Shown here piece by piece: positions 25,872-26,658 of a stretch of DNA of 26,658 bases. The DNA is taken from positions 1 through 26,658 of the forward strand of contig CAYFWB010000011.1 of the NCBI GenBank assembly GCA_964346765.1, in the 5' to 3' direction. Within the stretch, counting starts at the first letter, position 1. Each line of letters starts with the position of its first letter. This DNA is from JBGSPQ01 sp964346765 (GTDB taxonomy: Bacteria; Patescibacteriota; Gracilibacteria; UBA1369). The translations under genes were made by a program, and so were the position numbers. A model generated the notes under the pieces. The model did not search any database. It had not been told where the DNA came from and worked only from the letters and a program-made list of their open reading frames with translations.

Positions 25872-25995
25872 GTACAACAGAGAATATGCGGTTCCGTTCA
25901 GTCGTTTCACTCCTTCTCTTCACCCAACTTGCACAGGTGTAAGCCTTCGGCATATTATACACCTGCGCAAATTCGCATATTCTCGGACGTTGTGC
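25872..25995 (+). repeat. attC-like palindrome 2
   Basis: The outer boxes are GTACAAC (25872-25878) and GTTGTGC (25989-25995). GAGAATATGCG (25880-25890) pairs perfectly with CGCATATTCTC (25974-25984). TTGCACAGGTGTA (25929-25941) pairs with TACACCTGCGCAA (25958-25970) with one mismatch, capped by GCC-TTC-GGC. The element differs in sequence from palindrome 1 but has the same plan, which points to selection on structure. It begins 22 nt after the deaminase stop. Confidence 0.7.
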
Positions 25996-26306
25996 GCCAT
26001 ATTTTTTGTGCTTTTTTAGGTTTGGTTTACTAACTGAACTTTATTCTCAATGTTTTGGTTTGTTGAAGCCTTAAAGTCTTATTCGTATATCTTGAAGCAC
26101 TAAAAATACCCGCTCCCCTTGGTCGCTGGCGCACAACAGCGACTAAGCGGTTCGTTTACCTGTCGGTATATAAAAAACTTGATCTTTGCCAAATACTGAA
26201 TCACCTCTACAATAGCCTCAGACGTTCAACCACTCTCCCAAGTTTTGTGGCGGTAAGTCGCTCCGCTCCAAATTTTACCGCCACGAAACTTCGCTTAGTC
26301 GCGAAC
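25989..26306 (+). mobile_element. Geneless 318-bp cassette, copy 1
   Basis: The unit runs from one GTTGTGCGCC core to the next and repeats at once as copy 2, with a single base change seen (G at 26221, A at 26539). The first 130 nt contain no convincing gene; a 17-codon frame at 26050-26103 is the longest I see on the plus strand. The rest is the attC-like palindrome 26128-26316. The unit may carry a promoter or small RNA, or be a cassette that lost its gene. Confidence 0.7.
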
Positions 26307-26316
26307 GTTGTGCGCC
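26128..26316 (+). repeat. attC-like palindrome 3 (in copy 1)
   Basis: GGCGCACAAC (26128-26137) pairs perfectly with GTTGTGCGCC (26307-26316). GCGACTAAGCG (26139-26149) pairs perfectly with CGCTTAGTCGC (26292-26302). The inner arm 26243-26256 pairs with 26275-26288 over 14 bp (one G-T). CTCTCCCAAGTT recurs before the inner arm. The loop is longer than in elements 1 and 2. Confidence 0.7.
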
Positions 26317-26624
26317 ATATTTTTTGTGCTTTTTTAGGTTTGGTTTACTAACTGAACTTTATTCTCAATGTTTTGGTTTGTTGAAGCCTTAAAGTCTTAT
26401 TCGTATATCTTGAAGCACTAAAAATACCCGCTCCCCTTGGTCGCTGGCGCACAACAGCGACTAAGCGGTTCGTTTACCTGTCGGTATATAAAAAACTTGA
26501 TCTTTGCCAAATACTGAATCACCTCTACAATAGCCTCAAACGTTCAACCACTCTCCCAAGTTTTGTGGCGGTAAGTCGCTCCGCTCCAAATTTTACCGCC
26601 ACGAAACTTCGCTTAGTCGCGAAC
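26307..26624 (+). mobile_element. Geneless 318-bp cassette, copy 2
   Basis: This is an almost exact tandem copy of 25989-26306. Such doublets are common in integron arrays, through repeated insertion or unequal crossing-over. Confidence 0.7.
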
Positions 26625-26634
26625 GTTGTGCGCC
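26446..26634 (+). repeat. attC-like palindrome 4 (in copy 2)
   Basis: This is the copy of palindrome 3 shifted by 318 bp, with cores GCACAAC (26449-26455) and GTTGTGC (26625-26631). Confidence 0.7.
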
Positions 26635-26658
26635 ATATTTTTTGTGCTTTTTTAGGTT
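26625..26658 (+). mobile_element. Start of a third identical cassette (cut by window end)
   Basis: The last 34 nt repeat the first 34 nt of the 318-bp unit exactly, so the array continues beyond the window. Confidence 0.6.

Noticed and set aside
26050..26103. 17-codon ORF in the 318-bp unit
   Set aside because: It is too short, with no recognisable product and no clear start signal. Its repetition follows from duplication of the unit.
25989..26658. CRISPR array
   Set aside because: The repeats are 318 bp, contiguous and without variable spacers.

Overview
The window looks like bacterial chromosome from a small-genome, Candidate Phyla Radiation (Patescibacteria)-type organism. This is an inference with moderate confidence. 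It rests on an rRNA operon with an enlarged 16S helix 6 and mismatches to universal primers, an almost complete absence of Shine-Dalgarno sites even though the 16S 3' end keeps its CCTCC, several starts lying 5-15 nt after a -10 box (leaderless or nearly so), short intergenic gaps and a simple gene set. Genes ending in TGA argue for the standard bacterial code.

Layout. 1-5150 is an rRNA operon on the minus strand: 16S (3401-4981), tRNA-Ala, tRNA-Ile and the 5' two thirds of 23S (cut by the window start). Its spacer is unusual. It holds an intact two-helix membrane-protein gene, a 20-codon remnant of hemW on the opposite strand, a hairpin with a T-run, and a strong promoter of its own for 23S. 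5234-8810 holds clpP, two tandem RimK-like ATP-grasp ligases facing it, a PsbP/DcrB-like lipoprotein, tRNA-Leu and a doubtful small ORF. 8905-11333 is a complete AmmeMemoRadiSam operon (radical SAM enzyme, MEMO-like, AMMECR1-like), followed on the minus strand by mutM and an unrecognised gene. 13181-17785 holds an SLH-cupredoxin surface protein, tRNA-Lys, a GT4 glycosyltransferase translationally coupled to radA, and tatD.

17791-23386 is an aromatic-pathway operon: DAHP synthase, aroB, aroA and an overlapping nadB. A 30-codon leader ORF ending in Ser-Tyr-Phe5-Leu-Lys precedes it. Its stop codon touches the first arm of two mutually exclusive hairpins, the second with a T-run. This reads as a Phe/Tyr transcription attenuator.

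23742-26658 has the architecture of an integron. A tyrosine recombinase on the minus strand is followed, divergently, by a dif/attI-like inverted core site and then an array of cassettes on the plus strand. The cassettes are a histidine phosphatase, a cytidine deaminase and a 318-bp geneless cassette present in tandem. Each ends in a foldable 120-190-bp imperfect palindrome bounded by ACAAC and GTTGT[A/G]C. The recombinase lacks the IntI-specific insertion and the core box does not fit the classical GTTRRRY, so this is best described as an integron-like system of unfamiliar type. It and the attenuator are the two most interesting items.
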